From Acetobacter orientalis (GTDB taxonomy: Bacteria; Pseudomonadota; Alphaproteobacteria; Acetobacterales; Acetobacteraceae): a stretch of 64,000 nt of DNA. The notes under the pieces are model-generated. The model saw only the letters and a list, made by a program, of their open reading frames with translations. It was not told the DNA's origin and searched no databases. Both the position numbers and the translations under genes were made by a program. Location of the stretch: positions 168,298-232,297 of the forward strand of contig NZ_BAMX01000006.1 of the NCBI RefSeq assembly GCF_000963965.1. The letters run 5' to 3'. Every line of letters begins with the position of its first letter. Position 1 is the first letter of the stretch. Below are positions 38,469 through 48,705 of this stretch, in pieces.

Positions 38469-39264
38469 TGCGGGCAACACCAACGTTGTTTTTGCGGTAT
38501 ATGATGGGGCAAAGTGGCAGGGCACATGGCGTATTACCATGCAGGCCCAGCGCACGTCTGACGAATATGCAGTGTGGTTGCTTGCCCTGCTGCGCATGCA
38601 GGGTATCTCTGCTGATGATATTGAAGGCGCTGTAATAGGCACCGTAGTGCCCGCAGCCTTGTACCATTTACGCACTTTGTGCCGCCAATGGTTTGCGGTT
38701 GAACCGCTTTTGGCATCTGCCCGCCTAGATTGGGGCTTTGCAATAAAGATGGATAACCCAGATGAAGTTGGGGTAGACCGTCTTTTAAATGGACTTGCGG
38801 CGCACCATCTCTATGGTGGGCCACTAGTCGTGATTGATTTTGGCACCGCGACGACCTTTGATGTTGTGAATGCGGAGGGCGATTATTGCGGCGGTGTTAT
38901 TGCACCGGGCATTAACCTGTCTGTTGAGGCATTGCACCAAGCTGCGGCCCGCTTGCCGCGTATTGGGGTAGGGCGGCCTGTGGTAGATTCGGTTATTGGC
39001 CGTAACACGGTAACGGCCATGCGCTCTGGGGTGTTCTGGGGTTATGTGGGTTTGATTGAGGGGATCGTTGAGAGGATCAGGCGGGAAGTTGGGCAGGATA
39101 TGAAAGTGCTCGCAACCGGCGGTCTGGCTCCGCTCTTCTCTGAAGGAACGACGGTCTTTGACCATGTGGATTCAATGCTGACCCTTAACGGGCTGCGGAT
39201 ATTGGCGGGGCGGAACCCCTTGCCGCGTCTTACAATCGAAAAAGATCTCTTATCAGAAGGATAG
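38452..39264 (+). CDS. coaX: Type III pantothenate kinase
   Basis: CoaX, 270 residues, phosphorylates pantothenate, the first step of CoA synthesis. The ASKHA-fold ATP loop is [18 protein letters not shown] at the N-terminus. [16 protein letters not shown] and [13 protein letters not shown] follow, and [10 protein letters not shown] carries the substrate site. It starts at GTG inside birA. rnj follows after 8 nt. Confidence 0.96.
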   Translation: MLLVIDAGNTNVVFAVYDGAKWQGTWRITMQAQRTSDEYAVWLLALLRMQGISADDIEGAVIGTVVPAALYHLRTLCRQWFAVEPLLASARLDWGFAIKMDNPDEVGVDRLLNGLAAHHLYGGPLVVIDFGTATTFDVVNAEGDYCGGVIAPGINLSVEALHQAAARLPRIGVGRPVVDSVIGRNTVTAMRSGVFWGYVGLIEGIVERIRREVGQDMKVLATGGLAPLFSEGTTVFDHVDSMLTLNGLRILAGRNPLPRLTIEKDLLSEG

Positions 39265-39272
39265 TTAAACGA

Positions 39273-40919
39273 ATGACAGAACAGAACGGCGATTTCGCCT
39301 TTCTGCCCTTGGGCGGAACGGGCGAAATTGGCATGAATTTGAACCTCTACCGCCTTGGGGAAACCTGGTTGGCGATAGATTGTGGTATTGGTTTTAGTGG
39401 TAACGACACACCAGAAGCAGAAATTCTGGTGCCAGACCCCACCTTTATTGTAGAGCGCCGCGACCAGTTGGCCGGGCTTGTTATTACCCACGCCCACGAA
39501 GACCATATTGGCGCTGTGGCCCATGTATGGCCGCTGTTGCAGTGCCCGGTTTATGTCACTCCGTTTGCAGGCTCTGTGTTGCGCCGCAAATTGGGTGAGG
39601 CTCGCTTGCTGAACGAGGTGCCCATTCACGTTATTCCGTGTGGTGGCACGTTTGATGTTGGGCCTTTCAACCTTGAGTTTATTCCTGTCACGCACTCTGT
39701 GCCAGAAGCGCAAAGTGTTGTGCTGCGTACCCCGCATGGCATTGTGGTACATACGGGTGACTGGAAACTAGACCCTGAGCCACTGGTTGGCCCCCCAACA
39801 GACATTAAACGTCTGAAGGAAGTGGGCGATGAAGGCGTTTTGGCACTGGTGTGCGACAGCACCAACGTGATGAAACCCGGCCCCTCACAATCTGAGGGGG
39901 AAGTACGCCGCAGCCTGACCGAGCTTATTGGCAGCTTAAAGGGCCGTATTGCGGTTACCTGCTTTGCCTCTAACGTTGCCCGCGTAGAAAGCATTGCCAT
40001 GGCCGCACAGGCCGCAGGCCGCACCGTGGTGCTGGTTGGCCGTTCTTTGCGGAACTTGGATGTCTCTGCCCGCGAATGTGGCTACCTGTCTGGTGTGCTG
40101 CCTTTCTTGAACGAGCAAGATGTAAACGACCTGCCAGATGATCAGGTTGTTATGATTATTACCGGCAGCCAAGGTGAGCCACGCTCTGCGCTGTCTCGTA
40201 TTTCGCTCGATATTCACCCCAATATCTCTTTGGGTGAGGGCGATACGGTTATCTACTCCAGCCGTATGATTCCGGGTAACGAGCGTGCCATTATGGCAGT
40301 GCAGGACAACCTGTCGCGCCGTGGTGTTAGGGTTATTACTGACCGCGAGCATTTTGTGCATGTATCCGGCCATGCAACGGGCGATGACGTAAGCACCATG
40401 TACGACTTGGTGCGCCCGCAATTTGCTGTGCCTGTGCATGGTGAGTGGCGCCACCTGACAGCCCATGCAGCTTTGGCGCAAGACAAGCATATTACCCCTA
40501 TCTTGCTAGAAGATGGTGATATTTTGCGCCTGGCACCGGGTAAGGCAGAGGTAGTAGATACCGCACCAAGCGGCCGCTTGGCGCTTGATGCAGGCCGCCT
40601 GCTCCCCATGAATGGTGGCGTATTGGCCGCCCGCCGCAAAATGCTGTTTAACGGTATGGTTATTGCCAGCTTTGCCGTTGATGACGAAGGTTTTGTGATT
40701 GGCGAACCAAAAGTAAGTGCTCCTGGCCTGCTTGACCCCGATGACCTGGAAAGTGTGCGTGTGCGCGAAGAATTTGCAAACGCCATTGACGTTATTCCAG
40801 ACGAATTGCGGGGCGATGACCAAGCCTTCCGTGATGCAGCTAAAACCGCCCTGCGCCGTGCGCTAGGCCGTAAGCTGCAAAAACGGCCTTTGGTTGATGT
40901 GCATGTGTTGCGTGTATAA
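39273..40919 (+). CDS. rnj: Ribonuclease J
   Basis: RNase J, 548 residues, is a metallo-beta-lactamase/beta-CASP RNase with 5'-3' exo- and endonuclease activity. Metal ligands are in THAHEDHIGAV (usually HGHEDH), a His in FIPVTHSVPEA and an Asp in GDWKLD. The beta-CASP part holds SGHATGDDV. The C-terminal domain after about 450 is present. It ends a run of closely spaced genes from nuoA and is followed by a strong terminator. Confidence 0.95.
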   Translation: MTEQNGDFAFLPLGGTGEIGMNLNLYRLGETWLAIDCGIGFSGNDTPEAEILVPDPTFIVERRDQLAGLVITHAHEDHIGAVAHVWPLLQCPVYVTPFAGSVLRRKLGEARLLNEVPIHVIPCGGTFDVGPFNLEFIPVTHSVPEAQSVVLRTPHGIVVHTGDWKLDPEPLVGPPTDIKRLKEVGDEGVLALVCDSTNVMKPGPSQSEGEVRRSLTELIGSLKGRIAVTCFASNVARVESIAMAAQAAGRTVVLVGRSLRNLDVSARECGYLSGVLPFLNEQDVNDLPDDQVVMIITGSQGEPRSALSRISLDIHPNISLGEGDTVIYSSRMIPGNERAIMAVQDNLSRRGVRVITDREHFVHVSGHATGDDVSTMYDLVRPQFAVPVHGEWRHLTAHAALAQDKHITPILLEDGDILRLAPGKAEVVDTAPSGRLALDAGRLLPMNGGVLAARRKMLFNGMVIASFAVDDEGFVIGEPKVSAPGLLDPDDLESVRVREEFANAIDVIPDELRGDDQAFRDAAKTALRRALGRKLQKRPLVDVHVLRV

Positions 40920-40953
40920 AGCGCAGCATATTTCGTAAAAACTGGCCTTAAAT

Positions 40954-40980
40954 GAAAACCCGCACCTTGCGGGTTTTCTT
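40954..40980 (+). terminator. Terminator after rnj
   Basis: GAAAACCCGCA (40954-40964) pairs perfectly with TGCGGGTTTTC (40968-40978) around CCT and ends in a T-rich tract. It starts 34 nt after rnj and is the first terminator seen downstream of nuoA, so the nuo-birA-coaX-rnj genes may form one long unit. Confidence 0.92.
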
Positions 40981-41071
40981 TATGAGTGCTGTGTTTTAGA
41001 GCAGAAGTTCAGGAATTTTTTTAGCGGTGTGCTGCCTGCATGCCGCGCTACCAACAAGGCTGAGTACCACC

Positions 41072-42388
41072 ATGCGTCTTTCGCGCAGTTTTCTCCCCAC
41101 GCTTAAAGAAAATCCGGCAGAGGCACAGATTGTCTCGCATCGTCTCATGCTGCGGGCTGGCCTTGTGCGCCAAACGGCTTCGGGCATTTATGCGTGGTTG
41201 CCAGCAGGCTTAAAAGTGCTGCGCAATATCAGCCAGATTGTTCGTGAAGAACAAGACCGCGTGGGCGCGCAGGAAGTGCTTATGCCAACCTTGCAGTCTG
41301 CCGACCTGTGGAAGCGTTCAGGCCGGTACGATGCTTACGGCCCTGAAATGCTGCGTATTCAAGACCGCCATAAGCGTGAACTGCTATACGGGCCAACCAA
41401 CGAGGAAATGATTACAGACCTCTTTGGCCAAGCCGTTAAGTCTTACAAAGACATGCCGCAGGTGCTCTACCACATTCAGTGGAAATTTCGTGATGAAATG
41501 CGCCCCCGCTTTGGTGTCATGCGCGGTCGCGAATTTCTGATGAAAGACGCTTACAGCTTCGATCTAGATTATGCCTCTGCTGTGGCAAGCTACCACCGCA
41601 TGATGCTGGCTTACCTGCGTACCTTCCAGCGTTTGGGTGTGCGGGCTGTGCCTATGCGGGCAGATACCGGGCCAATTGGGGGTGAGCTTAGCCACGAATT
41701 CCTGATTTTAGCCCCAACGGGGGAAAGTGGCGTGTTTTATGATGCCGCCCTTGAAGACCAAGATTGGCTGGATACACCGGTTGATGTTGAAAGCCCTACA
41801 GCACTTGAGGCTTTTTATACCCGCGTAACCACGCCCTACGCTGCAACAGATGAAATGCACGACACCACAGCATGGGACGCAGTGCCTGAAGACCGCCGCC
41901 GCGAAGGGCGCGGTGTTGAGGTTGGGCATATCTTCCACTTTGGTACCAAATACACCAAAGCGATGGACGTAAGCGTTATTGCGGCTGATGGCTCACAGAT
42001 TTACCCAGAAATGGGGTCTTACGGTATTGGTGTCTCCCGCCTTGTGGGGGCCATTATTGAAGCCAGCCATGATGAAAACGGCATTATCTGGCCAGCGTCT
42101 ATTGCGCCTTTCAAAGCGGCAATTTTGAACCTGAAAGTGGGTGATGAAACCTGCGATGCCCTGTGTGAACGCATTTACAACGAAAACCCCGAAGAGTTTT
42201 TGTATGATGACCGTTCAGACCGTGCAGGTGCCAAGTTTGCTGATGCCGACCTGATGGGCCACCCGTGGCAAATTGTTGTTGGCCCCCGTAGCGCTAAAGA
42301 AGGCCGCGTTGAACTAAAACGCCGTGCCACAGGTGAGCGCCACGACCTGAGCGTTGAAGACGCTCTGGCACTGGTTTTGGCAGACTAA
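41072..42388 (+). CDS. proS: Prolyl-tRNA synthetase, short form
   Basis: ProS, 438 residues, charges tRNA-Pro. Class II motifs: [39 protein letters not shown] and [16 protein letters not shown]. The editing (INS) domain found between motifs 2 and 3 in the long bacterial form is absent, typical of alphaproteobacteria. ATG at 41072 gives the family N-terminus [13 protein letters not shown]. Its stop is 2 nt before the lolC start. Confidence 0.95.
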   Translation: MRLSRSFLPTLKENPAEAQIVSHRLMLRAGLVRQTASGIYAWLPAGLKVLRNISQIVREEQDRVGAQEVLMPTLQSADLWKRSGRYDAYGPEMLRIQDRHKRELLYGPTNEEMITDLFGQAVKSYKDMPQVLYHIQWKFRDEMRPRFGVMRGREFLMKDAYSFDLDYASAVASYHRMMLAYLRTFQRLGVRAVPMRADTGPIGGELSHEFLILAPTGESGVFYDAALEDQDWLDTPVDVESPTALEAFYTRVTTPYAATDEMHDTTAWDAVPEDRRREGRGVEVGHIFHFGTKYTKAMDVSVIAADGSQIYPEMGSYGIGVSRLVGAIIEASHDENGIIWPASIAPFKAAILNLKVGDETCDALCERIYNENPEEFLYDDRSDRAGAKFADADLMGHPWQIVVGPRSAKEGRVELKRRATGERHDLSVEDALALVLAD

Positions 42389-42390
42389 GC

Positions 42391-43638
42391 ATGTTTGGCC
42401 CCTTTGAGCGCGCCATAGCAGGGCGCTACTTAAGAGCACGGCGCGGCGAGCGCTTTGTTTCTGTTATCGCTATTTTCTCGCTGGTCGGGATTGCGCTTGG
42501 GGTGGCCACACTCATCATCGTTATGGCGGTGATGAATGGGTTTCAGGCAGACCTGATGGATCGTATTCTGGGGCTGAATGGTGACCTGAGCATTTATGGC
42601 TCTGGCCGCACCATCTCCCAGTACGAGCAGGTTACAGACCAAGTGCGCAAAGTGCCGGGTGTGACCAGTGCAACCCCCCTTATTGAAGGGCAAGTTTTGC
42701 TCAGCGCCGGTAGCTTTAACTCCGGCGGGGTTGTGCATGGCATGACCAAGCAGGGCCTGCTCGACCTGAAAGGGGTTAGCTCATCTTTAGTAGCTGGCTC
42801 TTTAGATGATTTTGAGGGGGATGATGCCATTGCCGTGGGGGTTACTATGGCCTCGCGCGCAGGGTTGAGCATTGGCTCACGCATTACCCTTGTCTCGCCC
42901 GAGGGGGCAGCTACCGCATTTGGTACCATACCCCGCGTGCGCGCCTACCATATTGTTGCAATTTTTGATGCCGGCGTGAACGACTATAACGCCAGCTACG
43001 TTTTCTTGCCGCTGCATGCCGCGCAAGTCTATTTTCAGATGCCCAACAAGGTTACGCAAATTCAGGTTATGGTGCAGGACGCCCAAAATATCCGGCCTGT
43101 TACCATGCGTATTATCAATGCAGTGGGAGACCCCGGCTTACGCGTGCTGGACTGGACAAATGCCAACAATGCTCTGTTTGGCGCGGTGCAGGTTGAGCAA
43201 AATGTTATGTTCCTTATCCTAACACTCATCATTTTGGTTGCGGCGTTTAACGTCATTTCCTCATTGATTATGATGGTAAAAGACAAAACGGGCGATATTG
43301 CTGTATTGCGTACCATTGGGGCCAGCCGTGGTGCGGTTATGCGTATTTTCTTAATGTGTGGGGCCTCTGTTGGGGTAACGGGTACGGTTGCCGGTACGCT
43401 TTTGGGCGTTGTGTTCTGCCTTAACATTGAGCGTATTCGCCTAGCGTTGCAGAGCATAACCGGCACCAACCTGTTTAACCCAGAGGTGTATTACCTCACG
43501 CATTTGCCTGCCAAATTGGTGTGGGGGCAGGTGGGGGAGGTTATTGCTATGGCGCTCGCACTCTCTCTCTTAGCAACTCTTTACCCGTCATGGCGTGCAG
43601 CACGCACAGACCCAGTGGAAGCTCTGCGGCATGAATAA
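42391..43638 (+). CDS. lolC: Lipoprotein-releasing ABC transporter permease, LolC/LolE family
   Basis: The 415-residue permease has one N-terminal helix ([20 protein letters not shown]), a large periplasmic domain (about 45-270) and three C-terminal helices, the MacB/LolE topology. With LolD it would release lipoproteins from the inner membrane. Only one permease gene is here, as in alphaproteobacteria where a single LolF-type permease is usual. It overlaps lolD by 8 nt. Confidence 0.93.
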   Translation: MFGPFERAIAGRYLRARRGERFVSVIAIFSLVGIALGVATLIIVMAVMNGFQADLMDRILGLNGDLSIYGSGRTISQYEQVTDQVRKVPGVTSATPLIEGQVLLSAGSFNSGGVVHGMTKQGLLDLKGVSSSLVAGSLDDFEGDDAIAVGVTMASRAGLSIGSRITLVSPEGAATAFGTIPRVRAYHIVAIFDAGVNDYNASYVFLPLHAAQVYFQMPNKVTQIQVMVQDAQNIRPVTMRIINAVGDPGLRVLDWTNANNALFGAVQVEQNVMFLILTLIILVAAFNVISSLIMMVKDKTGDIAVLRTIGASRGAVMRIFLMCGASVGVTGTVAGTLLGVVFCLNIERIRLALQSITGTNLFNPEVYYLTHLPAKLVWGQVGEVIAMALALSLLATLYPSWRAARTDPVEALRHE

Positions 43639-44323
43639 CGTTGTGTTGCGTCTCTCAAACGTCAAAAAAACTTACCGCAGTGGCGATGAAGGCTCTTTGC
43701 CTGTGTTGCAGGGCGTAGATTTTACGCTGCATGCCGGAGAACTGGTGGCGCTTGTTGCCCCATCGGGCACAGGTAAATCGACCTTGCTACATTTGGCTGG
43801 CCTGCTCGATACGCCAGATGAGGGCGATATTGAGATTGCAGGCCAGAACACACGTGGTTTGGCCGATGCAGGCCGTACTGCCTTGCGGCGTGACCAAATA
43901 GGCTTTGTGTACCAGTTTCACCACCTTTTGGCTGAGTTTACCGCGCAAGAAAACGTTATGCTGCCGCAAATGATTGCTGGTGTGCGTAAGGCAGAAGCCC
44001 GCGTTAAGGCGCAGCACTTACTGGGGCAGTTTGGCTTAGCACACCGTGTTAAGCATTTACCCGGTAAGCTGTCGGGCGGGGAGCAGCAACGTGTTGCCAT
44101 AGCCCGTGCCTTAGCCAACAACCCGGTTTTACTTTTGGCCGATGAGCCAACAGGGAACCTTGATGTGCGCACAGCAGATGCAGTGTTTGATGAATTGTTA
44201 AATGCGGTAAGAGGGCAGGGTTTGGCAGCACTTGTTGCAACCCATAACGAAGAACTTCTGGCACGTATGGACAGAGTTATGACCTTGCGTGATGGCAAGT
44301 TGGTAGAGCGGGTGCAGCCTTAA
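43631..44323 (+). CDS. lolD: Lipoprotein-releasing ABC transporter ATPase LolD
   Basis: LolD, 230 residues, powers lipoprotein release. Walker [10 protein letters not shown], signature [15 protein letters not shown], Walker [13 protein letters not shown] and switch His VATHNEE are intact. ATG at 43631 lies within the end of the permease gene, so translation is coupled. A terminator follows. Confidence 0.95.
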   Translation: MNNVVLRLSNVKKTYRSGDEGSLPVLQGVDFTLHAGELVALVAPSGTGKSTLLHLAGLLDTPDEGDIEIAGQNTRGLADAGRTALRRDQIGFVYQFHHLLAEFTAQENVMLPQMIAGVRKAEARVKAQHLLGQFGLAHRVKHLPGKLSGGEQQRVAIARALANNPVLLLADEPTGNLDVRTADAVFDELLNAVRGQGLAALVATHNEELLARMDRVMTLRDGKLVERVQP

Positions 44324-44359
44324 GGCACCAACAGCATTTACACCATCGTTTTGAGAAAC

Positions 44360-44395
44360 AAAAAGGCACTTCTTTTTTAAGGGAGTGCCTTTTTT
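44360..44395 (+). terminator. Terminator after lolD
   Basis: AAAAAGGCACT (44360-44370) pairs with AGTGCCTTTTT (44384-44394) around a T-rich loop and runs into a T-tract. It marks the end of the proS-lolC-lolD unit. Confidence 0.9.
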
Positions 44396-44732
44396 GTATT
44401 TAAAGAGACAAGGTGAGGCAGGGTGAATAGCGTGAGCAGAGAGCTGATAATACAGCCAGCATAGGTTTGCATAAGTGTTGTATAGTCTTGTTTTATAAAT
44501 AATTTATTTTGATATAAAAGAATGTAAATTGGTATTTTTAATAAATAATGTCAGAAAATAGAAAACTTTATTTTTTAAATAAATATTAAATAATTTATTG
44601 TTAAGAAGAATGTGATCCACATACTAGGTGGTGCAGTATTTATGGAGATATAACCTCAAGAAATAACAAAAATAGCAAAAAATTTTCTTTAACGAATGGT
44701 TTTACTCGATTGGATGGGTAAGGAGGCATAAC
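44396..44732. other. AT-rich non-coding stretch before the Hint gene
   Basis: After the lolD terminator, about 44480-44700 is strikingly AT-rich, with long A and T tracts, unlike the rest of the window. No ORF, tRNA or known repeat is visible. TTGTTA (44598-44603) and CATACT (44620-44625) with a 16-nt spacer are a possible promoter for the next gene, with a leader of about 100 nt. The strong composition change suggests acquired DNA or a silencer target. Confidence 0.6.
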
Positions 44733-46211
44733 ATGTCTATCCCTCTGTCTGGCACATATAAGTTAAATGTTATCCAACTCTCTAGTTGGGGATATCTTAA
44801 CGGTAGAGCGCAATATGTTATCGGAGCAAGTGGCGGGGGGTCTACAAATGTTAATTCGCCACAGGTTGATGTTACGTTTGATGGAAAAATTTTCTCTTTT
44901 GTTGATTCTTTAGGGCAGCAACAAAAAATTACTTATAATCTGGTCGCTGGATCTGGTGAATACCATTACAACTCAGTGATTGTAAAAGGTGTTGATAGCG
45001 GTGTGTGGTGGTTACTGTCTGCCGAACCAGAGAGTTGCACACCGTCTGGCCAAATTATAACACACGGCTTTGAGCGCGACCTGTCTGACAGAAGCGACTG
45101 GCACTTTGGCCCGCGTATTTATAACATTACAAAATCAGACACGCCGTTTAACGCAGGCTCGGTTGTTTGTTTTTTAACGGGCACTTTACTTAAAACGCCC
45201 AACGGTCTTGTGCCAGTAGAAGACCTACACCTGCATGATGAGGTGGTGGTGTACCGTTACGGCAAGGAACAGGTGGGCCATGTGGTCTGCCTTAGAAAAG
45301 GGCATGCGGTAACACGGCCAGAGCTTATGCCTGATACAGCAGGCTACCCGGTGCATATTACTAAAAACGCCATAGCAAAGGGCGTGCCTTCAAAAGACCT
45401 ACTGTTTACGGCAGAGCAGCGGTTGCTTTTTAAGGGGCGCTTTGTACCAGCTCGGCTTTTGGTCAATAACCGTTCTATTTTTTACGATAAAAGCCTGCCT
45501 GAATACGACTTTGTGCATGTAGAAATAGAAGAGCATGCAGCCATTATGGCAAATGGTGTTTTAACAGAGAGTGACTGCCAAAAGCGCCAGAGCCAACATA
45601 ATGAGCAGACGGGGTCTGTTGTGAGTTTTGAACGGCAGAGCACGAAGCAATGGGGGCAAGAGGCCGCAGCCCCATTAGAGGTTGATTACCGTTTTGTTGA
45701 GCCTCTGTACCAAAAGCTGCTGCGGCGCGCAGAAAAGCTCCATGTGCCTATCCAGCAAGAAGCATTGCCCTTAACCACTGAAATTGCGTTACACCTTGTG
45801 ACAGATACAGGAAAAATTGTGCGGCTTGCGCGTAAGCAAGATGGGTATTTTCTGTTTCTTATACCCGGTGGGGTTCAGGCGGTGCGCATTGTTTCAAACG
45901 CCAGCCGTCCGTGCGATGTTATTGGCCCCTATATTGATGACCGGCGTTATTTTGGTGTGGCTATTGGGGAGATAAAAATTTTCCGCAAAAATAAGCCACA
46001 AACGATTACCGAGCATTTAAGTGTGGATGACTTATCTGGCTGGTTACCGCTAGAAACCCCAGCCGCGCGTTGGACAACAGGCAACGCCCTTTTGCCAATA
46101 GGGCAGGGTAAAGTGGGTGAGATTGCTCTTTTGTCTTTGCAGGTATTAGAGGCGGGGCCGTATGTGCTGGCCCCTACGCCTGAGATGGCAGAACATAAAA
46201 TAGCGAGTTAG
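44733..46211 (+). CDS. Hint-domain protein of unknown function
   Basis: The 492-residue protein has three parts. Residues 1-140 are Gly/Ser/Thr-rich and beta-like, with no family recognised. Residues 144-300 match a Hint_2 (intein/hedgehog-like) domain: VVCFLTGTLLKTPNGLVPVEDL with Cys146 at the splice-type position, then PVHITKNAIAKGVPSKDLLF and VHVEIEEHAAIMANGVLTES. In related domains DLL is followed by SPQH; here it reads TAEQ, so the usual His is missing. Residues 320-492 form a C-terminal region with DDRRYFGVAIGEIKI that I have seen only with such Hint proteins. There is no signal peptide. AAGGAGG precedes the ATG. It stands alone; role unknown. Confidence 0.75.
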   Translation: MSIPLSGTYKLNVIQLSSWGYLNGRAQYVIGASGGGSTNVNSPQVDVTFDGKIFSFVDSLGQQQKITYNLVAGSGEYHYNSVIVKGVDSGVWWLLSAEPESCTPSGQIITHGFERDLSDRSDWHFGPRIYNITKSDTPFNAGSVVCFLTGTLLKTPNGLVPVEDLHLHDEVVVYRYGKEQVGHVVCLRKGHAVTRPELMPDTAGYPVHITKNAIAKGVPSKDLLFTAEQRLLFKGRFVPARLLVNNRSIFYDKSLPEYDFVHVEIEEHAAIMANGVLTESDCQKRQSQHNEQTGSVVSFERQSTKQWGQEAAAPLEVDYRFVEPLYQKLLRRAEKLHVPIQQEALPLTTEIALHLVTDTGKIVRLARKQDGYFLFLIPGGVQAVRIVSNASRPCDVIGPYIDDRRYFGVAIGEIKIFRKNKPQTITEHLSVDDLSGWLPLETPAARWTTGNALLPIGQGKVGEIALLSLQVLEAGPYVLAPTPEMAEHKIAS

Positions 46212-46222
46212 TTCTGACATAT

Positions 46223-46262
46223 CCCCCTTCCTGCTGAATAAGAGGGAGGGGGTAAATTTTTT
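46223..46262 (+). terminator. Terminator between Hint gene and gpx
   Basis: CCCCCTTCCT (46223-46232) pairs with AGGGAGGGGG (46243-46252) with one G-U pair, followed by TAAATTTTTT. It starts 12 nt after the Hint stop and lies between two convergent genes. Confidence 0.85.
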
Positions 46263-46264
46263 GC

Positions 46265-46753
46265 TTAGCCGTTTAGCAAAATCCGCTCCAGCGCATCACG
46301 CACACGCGGAGAGGTTGGAGCTGTTAGGCTACTAAACCATGCAACAGGCTGGCCCTGTTTGTTGAACAGATATTTGTAGAAATTCCAGCGTGGGCGGGCC
46401 AGAAACCCCAGATCCTTGTTCAACCACTGGAACAGCGGTATAGCGTTGGTGCCTTTTACAGGGCAACGCGCCGCCATAGGAAAGCCCACACCGTAATTTT
46501 TATGACAAAAGGCAGCAATTTGTGACGAAGACCCCGGCTCTTGCTGGCCAAAGTCGTTACTCGGGACACCAATAACCACCACACCGGCTTTTTTGAACTG
46601 AGACCACAGAGCCTGTAGCCCTTCATATTGGTGGGTAAACCCACATTCAGAGGCGGTGTTAACAATTAAAAGGGGTTTGCCACGATACTCAGCCAGATCA
46701 AGCGTGCCGCCGCCTTCAAGGCGCGGGAGGGAAAAGTCGTAAACGGTTGTCAT
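46265..46753 (-). CDS. Glutathione peroxidase (Cys type)
   Basis: The 162-residue thiol peroxidase reduces hydroperoxides with glutathione or thioredoxin. The catalytic tetrad is visible: Cys37 in ASECGFTHQYEGL, Gln in VPSNDFGQQEPG, Trp in RWNFYKYLF, and the Asn beside it. ATG at 46753 is preferred, with GAGGG about 10 nt upstream. ATG at 46786 would add 11 residues but has no ribosome site. It is divergent from the IclR regulator. Confidence 0.92.
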   Translation of the reverse strand: MTTVYDFSLPRLEGGGTLDLAEYRGKPLLIVNTASECGFTHQYEGLQALWSQFKKAGVVVIGVPSNDFGQQEPGSSSQIAAFCHKNYGVGFPMAARCPVKGTNAIPLFQWLNKDLGFLARPRWNFYKYLFNKQGQPVAWFSSLTAPTSPRVRDALERILLNG

Positions 46754-46924
46754 GGCGCAGGGGCCCTCTTTTGTTGGCAAACTCATGGGGGTAGACCCTG
46801 TTTAACTGAATACGACAGAAACGGCGAGGGGGGAGAGACAAAACCGGGGGAAGCCTGCTGCCCTGTTGCGGGTTCTTGTCAGGCTTCCACCGAAAGTTTT
46901 TGAGAGGATCGGCTCATTGTTATT

Positions 46925-46971
46925 GTTCATTATATTGAACTCGATCCCGTATGTGGAATAATGGTGTTATT
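46925..46971. promoter_or_regulatory. Candidate IclR-type operator
   Basis: GTTCA-TTATAT-TGAAC (46925-46940) is a perfect 5-bp inverted repeat; its outer bases match the GTTCG/CGAAC style of PcaU/PobR-type sites. AATAA-TGGTG-TTATT (46957-46971) is a second one. Both sit in the 253-nt gap between gpx and the IclR gene, so either could be controlled. Confidence 0.4.
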
Positions 46972-47006
46972 GGCTTTTCTTGTCAATAAGGAAAATAAGA
47001 AACGAC

Positions 47007-47816
47007 ATGAGCAAACCCACAGATTCCGTTCCCGCTTTGCGGCGGGCCGTTAGAGTGCTGGATATGGTAAAAGAGTCTGCCCGCCCGCCTTTGGCGGCAG
47101 ACATTGCCCGACAGCTCGATTTACCCCGCAGTACGGTGCATGGTTTGCTGGCTGTTATGGTAGAATTAGGCTTGCTAGAAAAAAACGCTACGCAAGGCTA
47201 CCGCCTAGGCACCCGCTTACTAGACTGGGTGGGCGGCGTGACCGAAAAGCGCGACTTGGTAACCGAGTTTTACCAAGCTCTTGATGGATTCTCTGATCTG
47301 GATTCGTTTACCGTCACCTTAACCCTACTAGAGGGTATGGAGGTGGTGTATGTGGCCTGCCGCAATAGTGCCACCGTGCTTGGGGCATCATTTAGGGTGG
47401 GTATGCGTTTGCCTGCCATTTTTACGGCCACGGGCAATGCCATGCTGGCCGAGATGGATGACACGACCTTTAGAGAATGGTTGACCCTACACCCCGCCTC
47501 AACATGGCCCAATCCGCTCACACCTAATGGGATTCGCTCTGTCACAACCCTGGTGCGCGAAATTGCCGAGATTCGCGAGCGTGGGTACGCCGTTGATGAT
47601 GAGCAGGTGCATGATGGTCTGTGGTGTTTTGGGGCCGGGGTTAAAGACTATTCTGGCCGTATGGTGGCGGGGGTTGGGGTAAGCCTGCCCCAAACAGACC
47701 TTGCCCGGTATGATGTAGCAGAGCTTGGTGGCAGGGCTGTCGCGCTGGCTCAAGCCGTATCGACCCGCCTAGGGTACAGAAATATGGGCACAGACAGCCT
47801 AGGCGGCATGCGTTAA
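47007..47816 (+). CDS. IclR-family transcriptional regulator
   Basis: The 269-residue protein has an N-terminal winged helix (RRAVRVLDMVKESARPP, ADIARQLDLPRSTVHGLLAV) and a C-terminal GAF-like effector domain, including FRVGMRLPAIFTATGNAMLA and GYAVDDEQVHDGLWCFGAGV. IclR proteins often regulate catabolism of acids and aromatics. The target cannot be read from neighbours. ATG at 47007 lies in AAACGAC context with AAGGAAA 14 nt upstream; TTG at 46980 is less likely. Confidence 0.88.
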   Translation: MSKPTDSVPALRRAVRVLDMVKESARPPLAADIARQLDLPRSTVHGLLAVMVELGLLEKNATQGYRLGTRLLDWVGGVTEKRDLVTEFYQALDGFSDLDSFTVTLTLLEGMEVVYVACRNSATVLGASFRVGMRLPAIFTATGNAMLAEMDDTTFREWLTLHPASTWPNPLTPNGIRSVTTLVREIAEIRERGYAVDDEQVHDGLWCFGAGVKDYSGRMVAGVGVSLPQTDLARYDVAELGGRAVALAQAVSTRLGYRNMGTDSLGGMR

Positions 47817-47874
47817 AACGGTTTTTCAAGACCTGCTCTGGCGTACATAAAGAGCAACAAATACGAGGGTAAGA

Positions 47875-48705
47875 ATGCCGTTTTCTTGTTTGAAGCGTAT
47901 GGCTTTGGGGCGCAGTTTTTTAGGCGCATGTGCTGCATTGAGTATAAGTATTGCCCCCGTTGGTCTGGCTTGCGCGCAAGAGCAGCGCCCCCCCCAAACG
48001 GCTCTGACATATTCTGTTTTTGTGCATGGTCTGCATGTTATGAATATTCAGGCGTCGTATTGGCTAAGTGACCAGCAATATGGGGTGGCTGCGCAGGTTA
48101 AAACCACAGCACTGTTTGGCCTGTTTATGAAGACCGACCTGTCTATGCAGGCGCAGGGCCGCTTTGACGGGCGTGCGGTTGAACCAGAAAAATTTACAAC
48201 AGCCGGTTGGTCGCGCAGGAGCATGCGCCGCGCCACGATTGTTTATAAAGACGGCATGCCAGAAGTAAGCGTGTTAGAGCCTGCTGAAACAGACCGTGAG
48301 CCAGTAACGCAAGAAGAGCGCAAAGGGGCGGTTGATGTGCTTTCGGCCCTCATTGGTATTTTGCACCAGGCGCGCTCACAACAAAGCTGCCAAGGGCAGG
48401 AAAAATTGTTTGATGGCCTACGCCTGACAACCCTTTCCCTCCAGACGGCGGGTACAGTCAAGCTGCCATCAGGCGGCCCGTGGGACTGGGGTGAGACGGG
48501 CCTGCGGTGTAATTTTGTAGGCCAACAGGTGAAGGGCTTTCATTTCTCAAGCGATAAAAGCAAGCTGCATAACCCGCAGCCGGGCCGTGTGTGGTTTGAA
48601 AATATTGGCAATTTGGGGCTGGTGGCTGTGCGTATAGAACTAGACCACCCCAAATTAGGGCGGATCAATGTATTACTGAGCAGCACCCCGAAACAATATC
48701 CTTAA
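47875..48705 (+). CDS. DUF3108 secreted protein
   Basis: The 276-residue protein begins with a signal peptide (RSFLGACAALSISIAPVGLACA, cleavage near residue 34). It continues with the DUF3108 pattern: LTYSVFVHGLHVMNIQASYW, KTTALFGLFMKTDLSMQAQG and WSRRSMRRATIVYKDG. Such periplasmic beta-rich proteins have no established function. AGGGTAAG precedes the ATG. It follows the IclR gene by 58 nt and could be co-transcribed. Confidence 0.82.
   Translation: MPFSCLKRMALGRSFLGACAALSISIAPVGLACAQEQRPPQTALTYSVFVHGLHVMNIQASYWLSDQQYGVAAQVKTTALFGLFMKTDLSMQAQGRFDGRAVEPEKFTTAGWSRRSMRRATIVYKDGMPEVSVLEPAETDREPVTQEERKGAVDVLSALIGILHQARSQQSCQGQEKLFDGLRLTTLSLQTAGTVKLPSGGPWDWGETGLRCNFVGQQVKGFHFSSDKSKLHNPQPGRVWFENIGNLGLVAVRIELDHPKLGRINVLLSSTPKQYP

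Noticed and set aside
44480..44700. Replication origin or phage attachment site in the AT-rich stretch
   Set aside because: No DnaA-box cluster, direct repeats, integrase or tRNA end was found nearby.
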